Program-made: the position numbers and the translations under genes
Source of the DNA: Comamonadaceae bacterium
GTDB lineage: Bacteria; Pseudomonadota; Gammaproteobacteria; Burkholderiales; Burkholderiaceae_C
Assembly (NCBI GenBank): GCA_947447355.1
Contig: CANFJF010000005.1
Location: forward strand, 33,839-97,838
Reading direction: 5' to 3'
Length of the DNA stretch: 64,000 nt
The notes under the pieces: generated by a model
What the model saw: the letters and a program-made list of their open reading frames with translations, nothing else
The model's database searches: none
Told to the model about the DNA's origin: nothing
Part shown: positions 1 through 10,411 of the stretch, one piece after another
Numbering within the stretch: position 1 is the first letter of the stretch
Layout of the letters: every line of letters starts with the position of its first letter

Positions 1-61
1 CATCAAAAACAGGAACGGGCACGCCACAGTGCGGCGGAATGACACCAGCAGTTTGGGAAGT

Positions 62-481
62 TCAGCGAGCCGAAGGCGGGCCGCGCGCTAGATAAAGCGC
101 AGCCCAGCGGGCGATGAAATCGCCCGCTAAAGTCACCAATACGATGTTTGGCAACGGTGTTGACACTACCTGCAACGGCAGAAAATGCAGTGCCTGGGCG
201 TGACACAGCTGGTCAAACACCAAGCAGTCTTCGGCCTTGTCATGGCCCGCAAACAATTTTAAAGACCACCCTACGGCATCAGAGGTGGCAACCTGAACAG
301 GCTCAACGCCAACAGTGCTGGTCTGCGCAAGCTGCTGGATATTGGCACTGGCAGCGGCCGACAGCAAGCCATGCGACTGACCATGGACGATGCCGTGCAT
401 CAGCCCCAACAAAGGCACCATGAGCAAAGCCAGGGCGAGGTAGCAGCCCATGACTTGTCGAATGATGACTCTGAAATTCAT
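62..481 (-). CDS. Hypothetical small protein with N-terminal hydrophobic/signal segment
   Basis: 139 aa ORF, hydrophobic N-terminus (GCYLALALLMVPLLGLMHGIVHG); no family recognised with certainty. Confidence 0.5.
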   Translation of the reverse strand: MNFRVIIRQVMGCYLALALLMVPLLGLMHGIVHGQSHGLLSAAASANIQQLAQTSTVGVEPVQVATSDAVGWSLKLFAGHDKAEDCLVFDQLCHAQALHFLPLQVVSTPLPNIVLVTLAGDFIARWAALYLARGPPSAR

Positions 482-506
482 GCCGATTTAAATTCTGCCA
501 ATGGGG

Positions 507-1046
507 TTAATGCCGCACGCGATCAGTGAAAGTCTTGCGAAACTTCGCCACCTTGGGGCCGGCCACTGCCACGCAATAACCCTGATTTGGGTTGCGCTCA
601 AAAAAGTCCTGATGATAGTCCTCGGCCGGCCAGTAGTTGGTCAAAGGCTGCACCTCGGTCACGATCGGCTGACTGAACAACTTGGCCTCAGTCATCTCGC
701 TGAGCATGTGCTCAACCACTTTTTCCTGCTCAGGAGTCGACCAGTAAATGCCGCTGCGGTATTGGGTACCGGCATCGTTGCCCTGCCGGTTCAGTGTGGT
801 CGGGTCATGAATAACGAAGAAAATTTCGAGAATCTCACGCAGGCTGATCTGCGTCGGGTCATACGTCAGCTTGACCACTTCGTTGTGCCCGGTCGTGCCT
901 GAGCACACTTGCTCGTACGTCGGCTGCGACACATGGCCGTTGCTGTAGCCCGACTCGACGTCGGTCACGCCGCGCACTTGGACAAACACCGCCTCGGTGC
1001 ACCAAAAACATCCGCCGCCCAGCGTGATCGTTGGCAATGTGGTCAT
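507..1046 (-). CDS. msrA: Peptide-methionine (S)-S-oxide reductase
   Basis: TLGGGCFWCTEAVF motif, GTTGHNEVVKLTYDP, typical MsrA length from ATG at 1046 (the ORF track extends further upstream). Confidence 0.95.
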   Translation of the reverse strand: MTTLPTITLGGGCFWCTEAVFVQVRGVTDVESGYSNGHVSQPTYEQVCSGTTGHNEVVKLTYDPTQISLREILEIFFVIHDPTTLNRQGNDAGTQYRSGIYWSTPEQEKVVEHMLSEMTEAKLFSQPIVTEVQPLTNYWPAEDYHQDFFERNPNQGYCVAVAGPKVAKFRKTFTDRVRH

Positions 1047-1134
1047 AGGATCTTTCGTTGAATTGAGTGGTCTGAAGAATTCGAAAACTAGCCGCTTGTC
1101 TGGACCCTGATTTTGCCCACCGCAGCTCTTACTT

Positions 1135-2025
1135 TCACGTCGCCATCGGCAAACTTGTGCGAACTGCATGGACAAAGGCGGCCAGCGCCGGGCTGTCACG
1201 GCTGGTTTTCCAGAGGCAATGGGTCTCATACGTCATGGCTTCATCTTGCAGTGGCAGAAACACCGCGCCAGCCAGCGCCGACTGCTGCAAGGCCGCAGGC
1301 ACCAGCGCCACGCCCATGCCTTGCGCCACCAGCGACACCACGCTCAACCAATGCCGGAGCTCGTAACGAATCTCCGGATCAAACCCAGACGCTGCACACA
1401 GTGCCAAGATGCGCTCATGGTAGTCCGGCGACACCGTTTTGGAGACCACCGCAAACGGCTCGCCCTGCAATTGCGCCAGTGCCAAGGTGGCCTGTCCGGC
1501 CAACGCGTGAGCGGCTGGCAAGCAACCCACAAAAGCCTGGCTCGCCACCCGAATGTGCGACAACTCAGGCGGCACCCGCGTGGTGTGCACAAAACCCAAG
1601 TCGAGTCGGCCTTGCGCCAGTTCCACCAATTGCTCACTCGAACTCAATTCTTTGAGCAGCAGGCGCAAACGTGGATGACCCTCCTGAAAGCGCGCCAAGA
1701 TCAGCGGCAAACCACTGAACAGCATGGTCCCGGAAAAGCCAATCGTCAGGCTGCCGGCCATGCCCTCGCCGACATCCTTGGCCAGATTCGCTGCGCTCGC
1801 GGCCTGCTCCAACAAAGCCCGCGCCGCTGGTACAAAAGCCAGACCGGCAGCAGTCAGCTGCACTGACTTGCTGTTGCGCGTCAGCAGCTGAGCACCCACC
1901 GACGCCTCCAACTGCTGAATGTTCAGCGACAGCGGCGGCTGCGAAATGGCCAGACGACGCGCTGCCCTTCCGAAATGCAGTTCCTCGGCCAGCACCAGAA
2001 AGTAGCGAAGATGTCGAAATTCCAT
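1135..2025 (-). CDS. LysR family transcriptional regulator
   Basis: MEFRHLRYFLVLAEELHFGRAARRLAISQPPLSLNIQQLE HTH typical of LysR; about 296 aa; divergent from gcdH. Confidence 0.93.
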   Translation of the reverse strand: MEFRHLRYFLVLAEELHFGRAARRLAISQPPLSLNIQQLEASVGAQLLTRNSKSVQLTAAGLAFVPAARALLEQAASAANLAKDVGEGMAGSLTIGFSGTMLFSGLPLILARFQEGHPRLRLLLKELSSSEQLVELAQGRLDLGFVHTTRVPPELSHIRVASQAFVGCLPAAHALAGQATLALAQLQGEPFAVVSKTVSPDYHERILALCAASGFDPEIRYELRHWLSVVSLVAQGMGVALVPAALQQSALAGAVFLPLQDEAMTYETHCLWKTSRDSPALAAFVHAVRTSLPMAT

Positions 2026-2168
2026 GAATATAAAAATAATATCGTTGAATCGTTAATTGATATTAGACAGCTATTCTTGATTGCTGAACAATCGATCTCC
2101 GCATCTAGGCCAACCAGCATCCTTTGGGCAGGCCCTACACTTTGCAGTCATATTCAAGGAAACATGCC

Positions 2169-3365
2169 ATGTCCGCTAAATTCAATTGGGAAGATCCGTT
2201 TTTTCTAAGCCAACAGCTCTCTGACGATGAGCGCGCCATCGTTGAGGCAGCCCACGATTTTTGCCAGGACAAACTGCAAACCCGTGTGCTGATGGCCGCG
2301 CGCCATGAAACCTTTGACCGAGAGATCATGACCGAAGCCGGTGCCATGGGCTTTTTGGGCTCAACGATTGAAGGCTACGGCTGCGCTGGTTTGAGTTACG
2401 TCGCCTACGGCCTGATTGCCCGCGAGGTCGAGCGCGTCGACAGTGGCTACCGCAGCGCCATCAGCGTGCAAAGCTCGCTGGTCATGCACCCGATCAACGC
2501 CTACGGCAGCGAAGCGCAAAAGCAAAAATTCCTGCCCAAGCTCGCGACCGGCGAATGGGTGGGCTGCTTCGGCTTGACCGAACCGAACCACGGCTCCGAC
2601 CCCGCCAGCATGCTGACGCGCGCCAAACCCGTGGACGGCGGCTTCATCATGCGCGGCGCCAAAATGTGGATCACCAACAGCCCGATCGCCGATGTATTCG
2701 TGGTCTGGGCCAAGCTGGAAGACCCGGACGGTCATGTCGGCGGCCAAGAAAGCATTCGCGGCTTCATCCTTGAAAAAGGCATGAAAGGCTTGAGCGCACC
2801 AAAGATCGAGGGCAAGATGAGCTTGCGCGCGTCCATCACCGGCGAGATCGTCATGGACGAGGTCTTCGTGCCTGAAGCCAACATTCTGCCCAACGTCAGC
2901 GGCCTCAAAGGCCCTTTTGGTTGTCTCAACAAAGCCCGCTACGGCATCGCCTGGGGTGCCTTGGGCGCCGCTGAAGACTGCTGGCTCCGTGCCCGCCAAT
3001 ACACCATGGACCGCGTGCAATTCGGCCGCCCTTTGGCACAAAACCAGCTGATCCAGAAAAAGCTGGCCGACATGCAAACCGAAATAGCGCTCGGCCTACA
3101 AGCCTGCTTACGCGTTGGTCGCCTGATGGACGAAGGTCAAGACGCCCCTGAGATGATTTCAATCATCAAGCGCAATTCGTGTGGCAAGGCACTCGACATT
3201 GCCCGGATGGCGCGCGACATGCACGGCGGCAACGGCATCCATGACGAATACCATGTTATCCGCCACATGATCAACTTGGAAACTGTCAACACCTACGAAG
3301 GCACGCACGATGTGCACGCCTTGATCTTGGGCCGCGCACAAACTGGGCTGCAGGCTTTTTATTGA
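2169..3365 (+). CDS. gcdH: Acyl-CoA dehydrogenase, glutaryl-CoA dehydrogenase type
   Basis: [54 protein letters not shown] typical of glutaryl-CoA dehydrogenase; start ATG 2169. Confidence 0.9.
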   Translation: MSAKFNWEDPFFLSQQLSDDERAIVEAAHDFCQDKLQTRVLMAARHETFDREIMTEAGAMGFLGSTIEGYGCAGLSYVAYGLIAREVERVDSGYRSAISVQSSLVMHPINAYGSEAQKQKFLPKLATGEWVGCFGLTEPNHGSDPASMLTRAKPVDGGFIMRGAKMWITNSPIADVFVVWAKLEDPDGHVGGQESIRGFILEKGMKGLSAPKIEGKMSLRASITGEIVMDEVFVPEANILPNVSGLKGPFGCLNKARYGIAWGALGAAEDCWLRARQYTMDRVQFGRPLAQNQLIQKKLADMQTEIALGLQACLRVGRLMDEGQDAPEMISIIKRNSCGKALDIARMARDMHGGNGIHDEYHVIRHMINLETVNTYEGTHDVHALILGRAQTGLQAFY

Positions 3366-3389
3366 AACCCCTAGCGCGATGAACCGAGG

Positions 3390-4169
3390 ATGATCCCTGT
3401 GCTCGGCGAATTCAAAGCCATCGCGGCAGCGCTGCTGTTGCCGCCTGCCTCGCCACTGTTGCTGGCTGCCGCCGGTCTGCTGTGTGTGCGCCGCGCCATC
3501 AGTCAGGTGCTGATCGCCCTGGGTTTGCTGGCGCTCTGGCTGCTCAGCTGCAACGGCACCGCCGTCTGGTTGGCCCAGCGGGCCCTGCCGCAGGTTGGCG
3601 TGCTGGAACCATCGCGACAAGTGCAACTGCGCGCATCCGGCGTGCAGGCTATCGTCATTTTGGGTGGTGGCATTCAACCCTCCGCACCTGAGTACGGCCA
3701 AGCTCAGCCCAATGGATCAACTACTGCACGCCTGCGGTACGGCATTCAACTGGCCAAGCGTTCGGGCTTGCCACTGGCTTTTGCGGGTGGCGTCGGTTGG
3801 AGCAACGCCGGCCAAGCCGTGTCCAGCGAAGCTAGTACGGCTCAAGTTTTTGCAACAGAAAACGGTTTGACACTGCGCTGGACTGAAGACCAGTCCCGCG
3901 ACACCGCCGAAAACGCCGCCCGCATGCACGACTTGCTGGCGCCTGCAGGCATCCACAACATTGCGCTGGTGACGCACGCCTGGCACATGCCGCGCAGCCA
4001 AGCCCTGTTCGAGAAAGTCGGTTTCACGGTGCTCCCAGCCCCTATGGGCTTTGTACTACCAAGTGAGCGACCACTGTTGGAATGGATGCCGTCAGCGCAC
4101 GGGCTGACCGCATCACGGAACGTGCTACGCGAGTGGCTGGCCCTGCAACTTCGTCGCACGACCGGCTGA
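3390..4169 (+). CDS. YdcF/ElyC family (DUF218) protein
   Basis: N-terminal TM segments, VQAIVILGGGIQ, VTHAWHMPRSQALFEKVG motif of DUF218. Confidence 0.85.
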   Translation: MIPVLGEFKAIAAALLLPPASPLLLAAAGLLCVRRAISQVLIALGLLALWLLSCNGTAVWLAQRALPQVGVLEPSRQVQLRASGVQAIVILGGGIQPSAPEYGQAQPNGSTTARLRYGIQLAKRSGLPLAFAGGVGWSNAGQAVSSEASTAQVFATENGLTLRWTEDQSRDTAENAARMHDLLAPAGIHNIALVTHAWHMPRSQALFEKVGFTVLPAPMGFVLPSERPLLEWMPSAHGLTASRNVLREWLALQLRRTTG

Positions 4170-4202
4170 GGCTCGCTTGACCGCGCCAAGCGCAGTCGAT
4201 AC

Positions 4203-4226
4203 ATTACTAACCATTCAGTCAGTAAT
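4203..4226. promoter_or_regulatory. Putative TetR operator palindrome
   Basis: ATTACTAAC-CATTCA-GTCAGTAAT, arms match 8/9, 13 nt before ATG of the TetR gene. Confidence 0.5.
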
Positions 4227-4238
4227 TGCGCCCGTGAG

Positions 4239-4928
4239 ATGCAACTTTCCAAACCCTTCGTCGACCCAACTGCCAGCCTCGCGCCCAAGCGCGAGCGACG
4301 CAAAGAAGCCCGCCCCGGCGAACTGCTCGTTGCAGCGCTCGACCTGTTCGTTGAAAAAGGCTTTGCCGCCACCCGCATGGAAGAAGTCGCTGCGCGCGCA
4401 GGTGTCTCCAAGGGCACGGTTTTTTTGTACTTTCCGAGCAAAGAAGAACTCTTCAAAGCCGTGGTGCGCGAGAACATTTCAGGGCGTTTCGAAGAATGGA
4501 ACGCCGAATTCCTAGCTTACGAAGGTTCCTCCGCCGACATGCTGCATCACTGCATGACCACGTGGTGGCACCGCATTGGCTCGACCAAGGCATCGGGTAT
4601 CAGCAAACTGATGATCAGCGAAGGCAGCCACTTCCCGGACATTGTTGCCTTCTACCAAAACGAAGTCGTGCAACCCGGTCACGCGCTGATTCGCCAAGTA
4701 CTGCAGCGCGGCACCGACCGCGGCGAGTTCCGCCGTGTCAACCTCGACTTTGCGGTCTACGGCGTGGTCGCCGCCATGATGTTTCTGATTTTGTCAAAAC
4801 ACTCTGCAGCCTGCTTACAAGGCAATGTGTCGCTCGATCCCGACGCCTATATCGCCAATCAAGTGGCCGTCATGCTGCATGGGCTGTGCATCAGCAAACC
4901 AATGACAAATTCGGTACTGTCAAGATAA
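4239..4928 (+). CDS. TetR/AcrR family transcriptional regulator
   Basis: LLVAALDLFVEKGFAATRMEEVAARAGVSKGTVFLYFPSKEELF HTH. Confidence 0.93.
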   Translation: MQLSKPFVDPTASLAPKRERRKEARPGELLVAALDLFVEKGFAATRMEEVAARAGVSKGTVFLYFPSKEELFKAVVRENISGRFEEWNAEFLAYEGSSADMLHHCMTTWWHRIGSTKASGISKLMISEGSHFPDIVAFYQNEVVQPGHALIRQVLQRGTDRGEFRRVNLDFAVYGVVAAMMFLILSKHSAACLQGNVSLDPDAYIANQVAVMLHGLCISKPMTNSVLSR

Positions 4929-4987
4929 TCGCCATTTGATTCCATCGGTAAAATCAACTTCTTTTCCTTCACGCACGACTCCGCACC

Positions 4988-5677
4988 ATGAACTACGAAC
5001 AAGCCCGCTTCAACATGATCGAGCAGCAAATCCGCCCCTGGGAAGTGCTGGACAACCAAGTTCTCTCGTTGTTGGCCGTGGTCAAGCGTGAAGACTTCGC
5101 ACCGCTGGCCCACAAATCGCTCGCGTTCGTGGACATGGAAATTCCGCTGCCGCCGCAGAGCAACCCCAGCCAATGTATGCTGGCGCCCAAAATTGAAGCC
5201 CGCATCTTGCAAGACCTGAACGTGCAGAAGCACGAAAAAGTACTGGAAATCGGCACTGGATCGGGCTACATGGCGGCCCTGCTCGGGCACCGCGCGCAGC
5301 AAGTCATCAGCCTTGAAATTGAGCCTTCGCTGGCACAAAGCGCCCGCGACAATTTACAAAAAGCGGGCGTCTACAACGTCGAAGTTTTGCAGCTCGATGG
5401 TAGCGCTCTGCTGGCCTCTGGCGCCGCAGAAAAAGCCGGCGTTCAAGGCCCGTTTGACGTGATGGTGCTGAGTGGTTCAGTCGCCGAAGTGCCTGCGGCA
5501 TTGCTGGCGCTGCTGAAAGTCGGCGGACGTCTGAGCGCCATCGTCGGCGAAGAACCCATGATGCGTGCCACCTTGATCACACGTACCGGTGAACAGGCTT
5601 TTGGCACCACCGAAGCCTGGGACACCGTGGTCCCACGCCTGCTGAATTTTCCTGAGCCATCCAAGTTCAGTTTCTGA
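4988..5677 (+). CDS. Protein-L-isoaspartate O-methyltransferase family protein
   Basis: MIEQQIRPWEVLD, VLEIGTGSGYMAALLGHRAQQVISLEI; precedes rhodanese and tolC as in Betaproteobacteria. Confidence 0.85.
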   Translation: MNYEQARFNMIEQQIRPWEVLDNQVLSLLAVVKREDFAPLAHKSLAFVDMEIPLPPQSNPSQCMLAPKIEARILQDLNVQKHEKVLEIGTGSGYMAALLGHRAQQVISLEIEPSLAQSARDNLQKAGVYNVEVLQLDGSALLASGAAEKAGVQGPFDVMVLSGSVAEVPAALLALLKVGGRLSAIVGEEPMMRATLITRTGEQAFGTTEAWDTVVPRLLNFPEPSKFSF

Positions 5678-5708
5678 GCTTTGACGTCGCTCTTATTTCG
5701 AGGCCATC

Positions 5709-6062
5709 ATGATCCCGCAAGTTTCTCCAAGCCAATTTTCCAGCTGGCGCGACAGCGTGGCCGCCACTGCCAGCACGCCGATCACGCCCATCCTGCTCGA
5801 CGTGCGTGAGCCCTGGGAAGTTCAAACCGCCTGTGTCAGCGAAGACGGCTTCAAGCTGCTGACCATCCCCATGCGAGAAGTGCCATCGCGGATAGCAGAA
5901 CTCGACCCTGACCAGCCCGTCGCCTGCCTGTGCCACCATGGCATGCGCAGCCTGCAGGTTGCCAACTTCCTCGTGCAAAGCGGATTCACCGAGGTGGTTA
6001 ACCTGCAAGGCGGCATTGACGCCTGGTCGCACGAAGTCGACCCCTTGGTACCACGCTACTGA
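5709..6062 (+). CDS. Rhodanese-like domain protein
   Basis: LLDVREPWE ... CLCHHGMRSLQVANFLVQSGF ... LQGGIDAW. Confidence 0.92.
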   Translation: MIPQVSPSQFSSWRDSVAATASTPITPILLDVREPWEVQTACVSEDGFKLLTIPMREVPSRIAELDPDQPVACLCHHGMRSLQVANFLVQSGFTEVVNLQGGIDAWSHEVDPLVPRY

Positions 6063-6111
6063 TTTTTTATCTCGGCTATTTTGCCCACTGGCGTTTCATT
6101 TCAGAACCATC

Positions 6112-7455
6112 ATGCGAACCATAAAAATACGCGTTCCTTCGTTGCTGACCTTGGCTGTGGCCAGTATCTGGGCGACTGGCTCACCCCTCGCGCAGGCACA
6201 AAGTCTGGTTGATTTGTACGAGTCAGCGCGCGCTTTTGATGCGGGCTATTTGTCGGCCCGTTTGCAATACGACGCCAATTTGGCGCGCGCCGATCAGGCT
6301 TTAGCGAATATTTTGCCAACGGCTGGTTTGGCTGCTGGCGTCACGCGAACGGACTTCCAAACCTCCTTGTTACCAACCCTCAGCCGACCTTTCAGCGCAG
6401 AAAATGCCACCCTCAGTGCGTCTCAACCGCTGTACCGACCTGGCAACTGGGCCGCTTACGAGCAAGGTAAAAAACAGGTCTATCTGGCGCAAGCACAACT
6501 TGAAACGGCTGAACAAGACCTGATTGTGCGCACCAGCCAAGCTTACTTTGACGCACTGGCGTCACAAGACAGCCTGACCTTTGTGAAAGCGCAAAAAGCC
6601 GCTGTGGCAGAACAACTGGCCTCAGCGCAACGCAACTTTGAAGTCGGCACTGCCACCATCACTGACTCGCGTGAAGCGCAAGCGCGCTACGACCTCGTGA
6701 TTGCCCAGGAAATTGCAGCCGAAAACGATTTGCGTGTGAAAAAATTAGCGCTTGACCAACTGGTCGGTAAAACCGGAACGCAGCCGCTGGGCTTGGCTGC
6801 GCCTCTGGTGTTGCCGACGGTCGTGCCCGTCGAGGCCAACGCTTGGGTGTTGCAGTCTGAAACCGTCCACCCCAGCATCCTGCAAGCCAGAAACAACTTC
6901 GATATTGCTGAGCTCGAAGTGACAAAAGCCGAAGCGGGTCACAAGCCTACGCTCGACTTGGTCGCCAGCTACGGTGGCACACGCAATCCGAACGGAACCT
7001 TCACGACCACCGCCAATTCGAACACTACCACCACCACGGTCGGCCTGAGCTTCAACGTGCCGCTGTTCGCCGGCTTTGCCACACAAAACCGCATCCGTGA
7101 GACCTTGTCGCTGAGCGACAAAGCACGCACCGACCTTGAAGGCGCGCGCCGCAGCGTGGCGCTTAGCACGCGCACCGCTTTTTTTGGGTTGGTCTCGGGG
7201 CAAGGACAAGTCAAGGCGCTTGAAGCCGCTGAACTCTCCAGCCAAAGCGCGCTCGACGCCAACAAACTGGGTTATCAGGTCGGCGTGCGCATCAACATCG
7301 ACGTGCTGAACTCACAGAGCCAACTGTTCCAGACCAAGCGTGATCTGGCGCGTGCCCGTTATGACGTGCTGATCGGTGGCTTGCGACTGCGCCAAGCCAA
7401 TGGCACGCTGAAGCGCGAAGACCTGCTAGCCATCAACGGCTTGCTGGTCAAATAA
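6112..7455 (+). CDS. tolC: TolC family outer membrane efflux protein
   Basis: Signal peptide, SLVDLYESARAFDAGYLSARLQYDANLARADQALANILPTAGL, TolC repeat structure; ATG at 6112. Confidence 0.88.
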   Translation: MRTIKIRVPSLLTLAVASIWATGSPLAQAQSLVDLYESARAFDAGYLSARLQYDANLARADQALANILPTAGLAAGVTRTDFQTSLLPTLSRPFSAENATLSASQPLYRPGNWAAYEQGKKQVYLAQAQLETAEQDLIVRTSQAYFDALASQDSLTFVKAQKAAVAEQLASAQRNFEVGTATITDSREAQARYDLVIAQEIAAENDLRVKKLALDQLVGKTGTQPLGLAAPLVLPTVVPVEANAWVLQSETVHPSILQARNNFDIAELEVTKAEAGHKPTLDLVASYGGTRNPNGTFTTTANSNTTTTTVGLSFNVPLFAGFATQNRIRETLSLSDKARTDLEGARRSVALSTRTAFFGLVSGQGQVKALEAAELSSQSALDANKLGYQVGVRINIDVLNSQSQLFQTKRDLARARYDVLIGGLRLRQANGTLKREDLLAINGLLVK

Positions 7456-7456
7456 G

Positions 7457-8767
7457 TCAATCCGGTAGCCACTGCGCCAGAACCTCAACGGTGCGCGTCG
7501 CTGCGCCACCGTGACGCGCTGCAAACTGATGCGCCGCGACAGCAGCGCCTTGCAAGTCGTCCTGCGACCGCAACAGTGCCAAAGCCTTCTGCACGCCCTG
7601 GGTCATGTCGGTCGCACGGTGGGCAGCGCCCTCGGCTTCCGCCAAGGCGGCAGCCTCCACAAAATTAAAAGTGTGCGGTCCCATCACCAGCGGGCAAGCG
7701 CAGGCCGCCGGTTCGATCAGGTTTTGACCGCCCAACGCTTCAAAACTGCCACCCAACAAGGCTAAGTCACTGAGCGAGTAATACAGGGCCATCTCGCCCA
7801 GTGAGTCGCCCAGCCAGACGTCGGCCTGCTGAGCGGCGGCACTTTGCGCCGGACCGTCGGGCCAACTGGAGCGGCGGGACACACGCAGACCTTGTTGTTC
7901 GATCAAACGCTGCACAGTGTCAAAACGCTGCGGGTGACGCGGCACGACGAGCACACGCAAGCGCGCCCCAAGTCCTTTGACTGCGGAGCCCAGCACGCCC
8001 TGCGCCACCAGTTGCCGTATGAACTCAGTCTCTTCACCCTCCCGGGAGCTGGCCAGCATCAGCACGGACTGCTGAAGTTGCGCCCGCCATTGGCGTGCCA
8101 AGGCTTGTTGGGTCGCATCGGGTCGGGCGTCAAACTTCAAGTTGCCCAGAACACCGACCACAGGGGCACCGATCTGCCGCAAGCGCAGTGCATCCGCCTC
8201 CGTCTGCGCATACACAGCGGTCAGCGCACGGTAGGCCGGCCGCGCCAGCCAAGCCATGCGTTCAGCCCCGGCCAGCGACTTCGCAGACAAACGCGCATTG
8301 ACCAGCACCACCGGCACTTGCTTAGCCTGTGCGGCAGCCAGCAACTGAGGCCACACCTCTGTCTCCAGCAAGACACCCATGCGGGGTTTGAAATGCGTGA
8401 GAAAACGCTCAACCGCCATCGGGCTGTCCCACGGTTGCCAGACCTGCACATCGCCAGGCTGCAACAAACTGGCACCTTCCGCGCGGCCAGTGGCAGTGCC
8501 GTGCGTCAACAGCACGCGCAAACCCGGACAGGCCTCACGCCAAGCGCGCAGCAAGATCGCGGCTGTGCGCGTCTCACCCAGAGACACCGCATGCACCCAG
8601 ACCAGCTCACTGCGGGTTTCAGGCGGCTGCTGGTAGACGCCGAAGCGCTCAGAAATAGCCACGGCATAACCGGGCTCTGCGACGGCCCGGCGCGCCAGCT
8701 TGCGGCGCAGCAAGGGCGGGGCAGCCCGCATCAGTACGGCATACAGCTTGAGGGCGATGGACTCCAT
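7457..8767 (-). CDS. waaA: 3-deoxy-D-manno-octulosonic acid (Kdo) transferase
   Basis: WVHAVSLGETRTA, LETEVWPQLLA, VNARLSAKS, GGSFEALGGQNLIEPAA; start uncertain (8767, 8788 or 8812). Confidence 0.93.
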   Translation of the reverse strand: MESIALKLYAVLMRAAPPLLRRKLARRAVAEPGYAVAISERFGVYQQPPETRSELVWVHAVSLGETRTAAILLRAWREACPGLRVLLTHGTATGRAEGASLLQPGDVQVWQPWDSPMAVERFLTHFKPRMGVLLETEVWPQLLAAAQAKQVPVVLVNARLSAKSLAGAERMAWLARPAYRALTAVYAQTEADALRLRQIGAPVVGVLGNLKFDARPDATQQALARQWRAQLQQSVLMLASSREGEETEFIRQLVAQGVLGSAVKGLGARLRVLVVPRHPQRFDTVQRLIEQQGLRVSRRSSWPDGPAQSAAAQQADVWLGDSLGEMALYYSLSDLALLGGSFEALGGQNLIEPAACACPLVMGPHTFNFVEAAALAEAEGAAHRATDMTQGVQKALALLRSQDDLQGAAVAAHQFAARHGGAATRTVEVLAQWLPD

Positions 8768-8835
8768 CTTTGAACGGGCAGAATTCATCAAACTCACGAA
8801 GCGTACTGACAACGCGGCCTTAGCGTTGCGGCGGC

Positions 8836-10221
8836 TCAGTGTGCGGCCTCGCCAACACTGGCGTCAGGCTTGACGCTGTGCAGCAGTTGCAACATGTCTT
8901 TTTCAATCCGTTGCAAGGCCTCAGGTGTTTGCCCTTCAAAGCGCATCACCAGCACCGGCGTGGTGTTGGACGCACGAATCAAACCAAAACCATCCGGCCA
9001 GTCAACACGCACACCATCGATGGTGGAGATTTTGGCGGGGGCCGCAAAACTCACCTGCTGGATCAGTTTGTCCACCACGGCATGGGCTTCGCCCTCTGCG
9101 CAAGTCACGTTCAACTCAGGCGTGCTGTGGCTGGTCGGCAAAGCGTTAAGAACAGCACTGGCGTTGGCGCTGCGGCTGACGATTTCGAGCAGGCGGCCAC
9201 CCGCATAAGTACCGTCGTCAAAGCCGAACCAGCGCTCTTTGAAAAAGATGTGACCGCTCATCTCGCCGCCGAGCGGGCTGTCCAGCTCTTTCATGCGCGC
9301 CTTGATCAGCGAGTGACCGGTTTTGTAAATGTGCGCAACGCCGCCGGCCGCTTCAATGGCCGGGGCCAACCGCTGCGAACACTTGACGTCAAAAATAATG
9401 TTGCCGCCGGGCACGCGCGACAGCACATCCTGCGCAAACAAAATCATTTGGCGGTCAGGGTAAATGTTTTGTCCATCTTTGGTGACGATGCCAAGCCGGT
9501 CGCCATCGCCGTCAAAAGCCAAGCCCAATTCTGCATCGCTGTTTTTAAGCGCAGCGATCAGGTCAAGCAGATTTTCAGGCTTGCTCGGATCGGGATGGTG
9601 ATTCGGGAAATTGCCGTCGACTTCGCTGAAGAGCTCCGTCACCTTGCAACCCAGCGCCCGAAAAATACCCGGCGCCGAAGCGCCGGCAATGCCGTTACCG
9701 GAATCAACCACGATCTTCATCGGGCGCGTCAATCGAATGTCAGAGACGATGCGTTCAACGTAAGCCGGCAGCACATCCACTTGGCGAACACCGCCCAGCG
9801 CATCTGCCAACTGCCAGCTATCGGCCTCCATGATGCGGCGCAAGGCTTGGATTTCTTCACCATAAATCGCCCGGCCAGCCATCACCATTTTGAAGCCGTT
9901 GTAGTCCTTCGGGTTGTGGCTGCCAGTGACCTGAATGCCACTGTTGCACAGGGTATTGGCCGCAAAATAAAGCATCGGCGTGGTCACAGCGCCAACGTCA
10001 ATCACCTCGACGCCGACGGCACGCAAGCCGCGCATCAAGGCCGCGCTAAGCGAAGGGCCGCTGAGCCTGCCGTCGCGGCCCACCGCTACTGTGCGCTCGC
10101 CTTCAGCCAGAGCCACGGTGCCAAAGGCTTTGCCCAAGGCCTCTGCAACGTCTTCATGAATGGTGGAAGGCACCACTCCGCGGATGTCATAAGCTTTGAA
10201 AATCGAGGGAGTCACATGCAT
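8836..10221 (-). CDS. Phosphomannomutase/phosphoglucomutase
   Basis: IFKAYDIRGVVPSTI, VTGSHNPKDYNGFKM, GLAFDGDGDRLGIV, GGEMSGHIFF; ATG at 10221. Confidence 0.93.
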   Translation of the reverse strand: MHVTPSIFKAYDIRGVVPSTIHEDVAEALGKAFGTVALAEGERTVAVGRDGRLSGPSLSAALMRGLRAVGVEVIDVGAVTTPMLYFAANTLCNSGIQVTGSHNPKDYNGFKMVMAGRAIYGEEIQALRRIMEADSWQLADALGGVRQVDVLPAYVERIVSDIRLTRPMKIVVDSGNGIAGASAPGIFRALGCKVTELFSEVDGNFPNHHPDPSKPENLLDLIAALKNSDAELGLAFDGDGDRLGIVTKDGQNIYPDRQMILFAQDVLSRVPGGNIIFDVKCSQRLAPAIEAAGGVAHIYKTGHSLIKARMKELDSPLGGEMSGHIFFKERWFGFDDGTYAGGRLLEIVSRSANASAVLNALPTSHSTPELNVTCAEGEAHAVVDKLIQQVSFAAPAKISTIDGVRVDWPDGFGLIRASNTTPVLVMRFEGQTPEALQRIEKDMLQLLHSVKPDASVGEAAH

Positions 10222-10411
10222 GAAAAAAGCTTTCTGGGTGACGACAACAAGATGCCGTCTTTCGAACGATTGTAGGCCGCGACACCTACAAACAGAGCAG
10301 GACAGGACGCCGCGAGGAGGTCGGCCGAAACGAAAGTCAAGCGTATCATCAGGTTTCATTTTCATGGGTTGCACCGCGGCGCGTGATGACAAAATGGCTG
10401 GGTGATCTGAC

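Noticed and set aside
2361-3077. 238 aa minus-strand ORF
   Set aside because: Antisense to gcdH, which has strong family motifs.
8839-10275. 478 aa plus-strand ORF
   Set aside because: Antisense to the clear phosphomannomutase gene; composition reflects high-GC shadow ORF, no recognisable domain.
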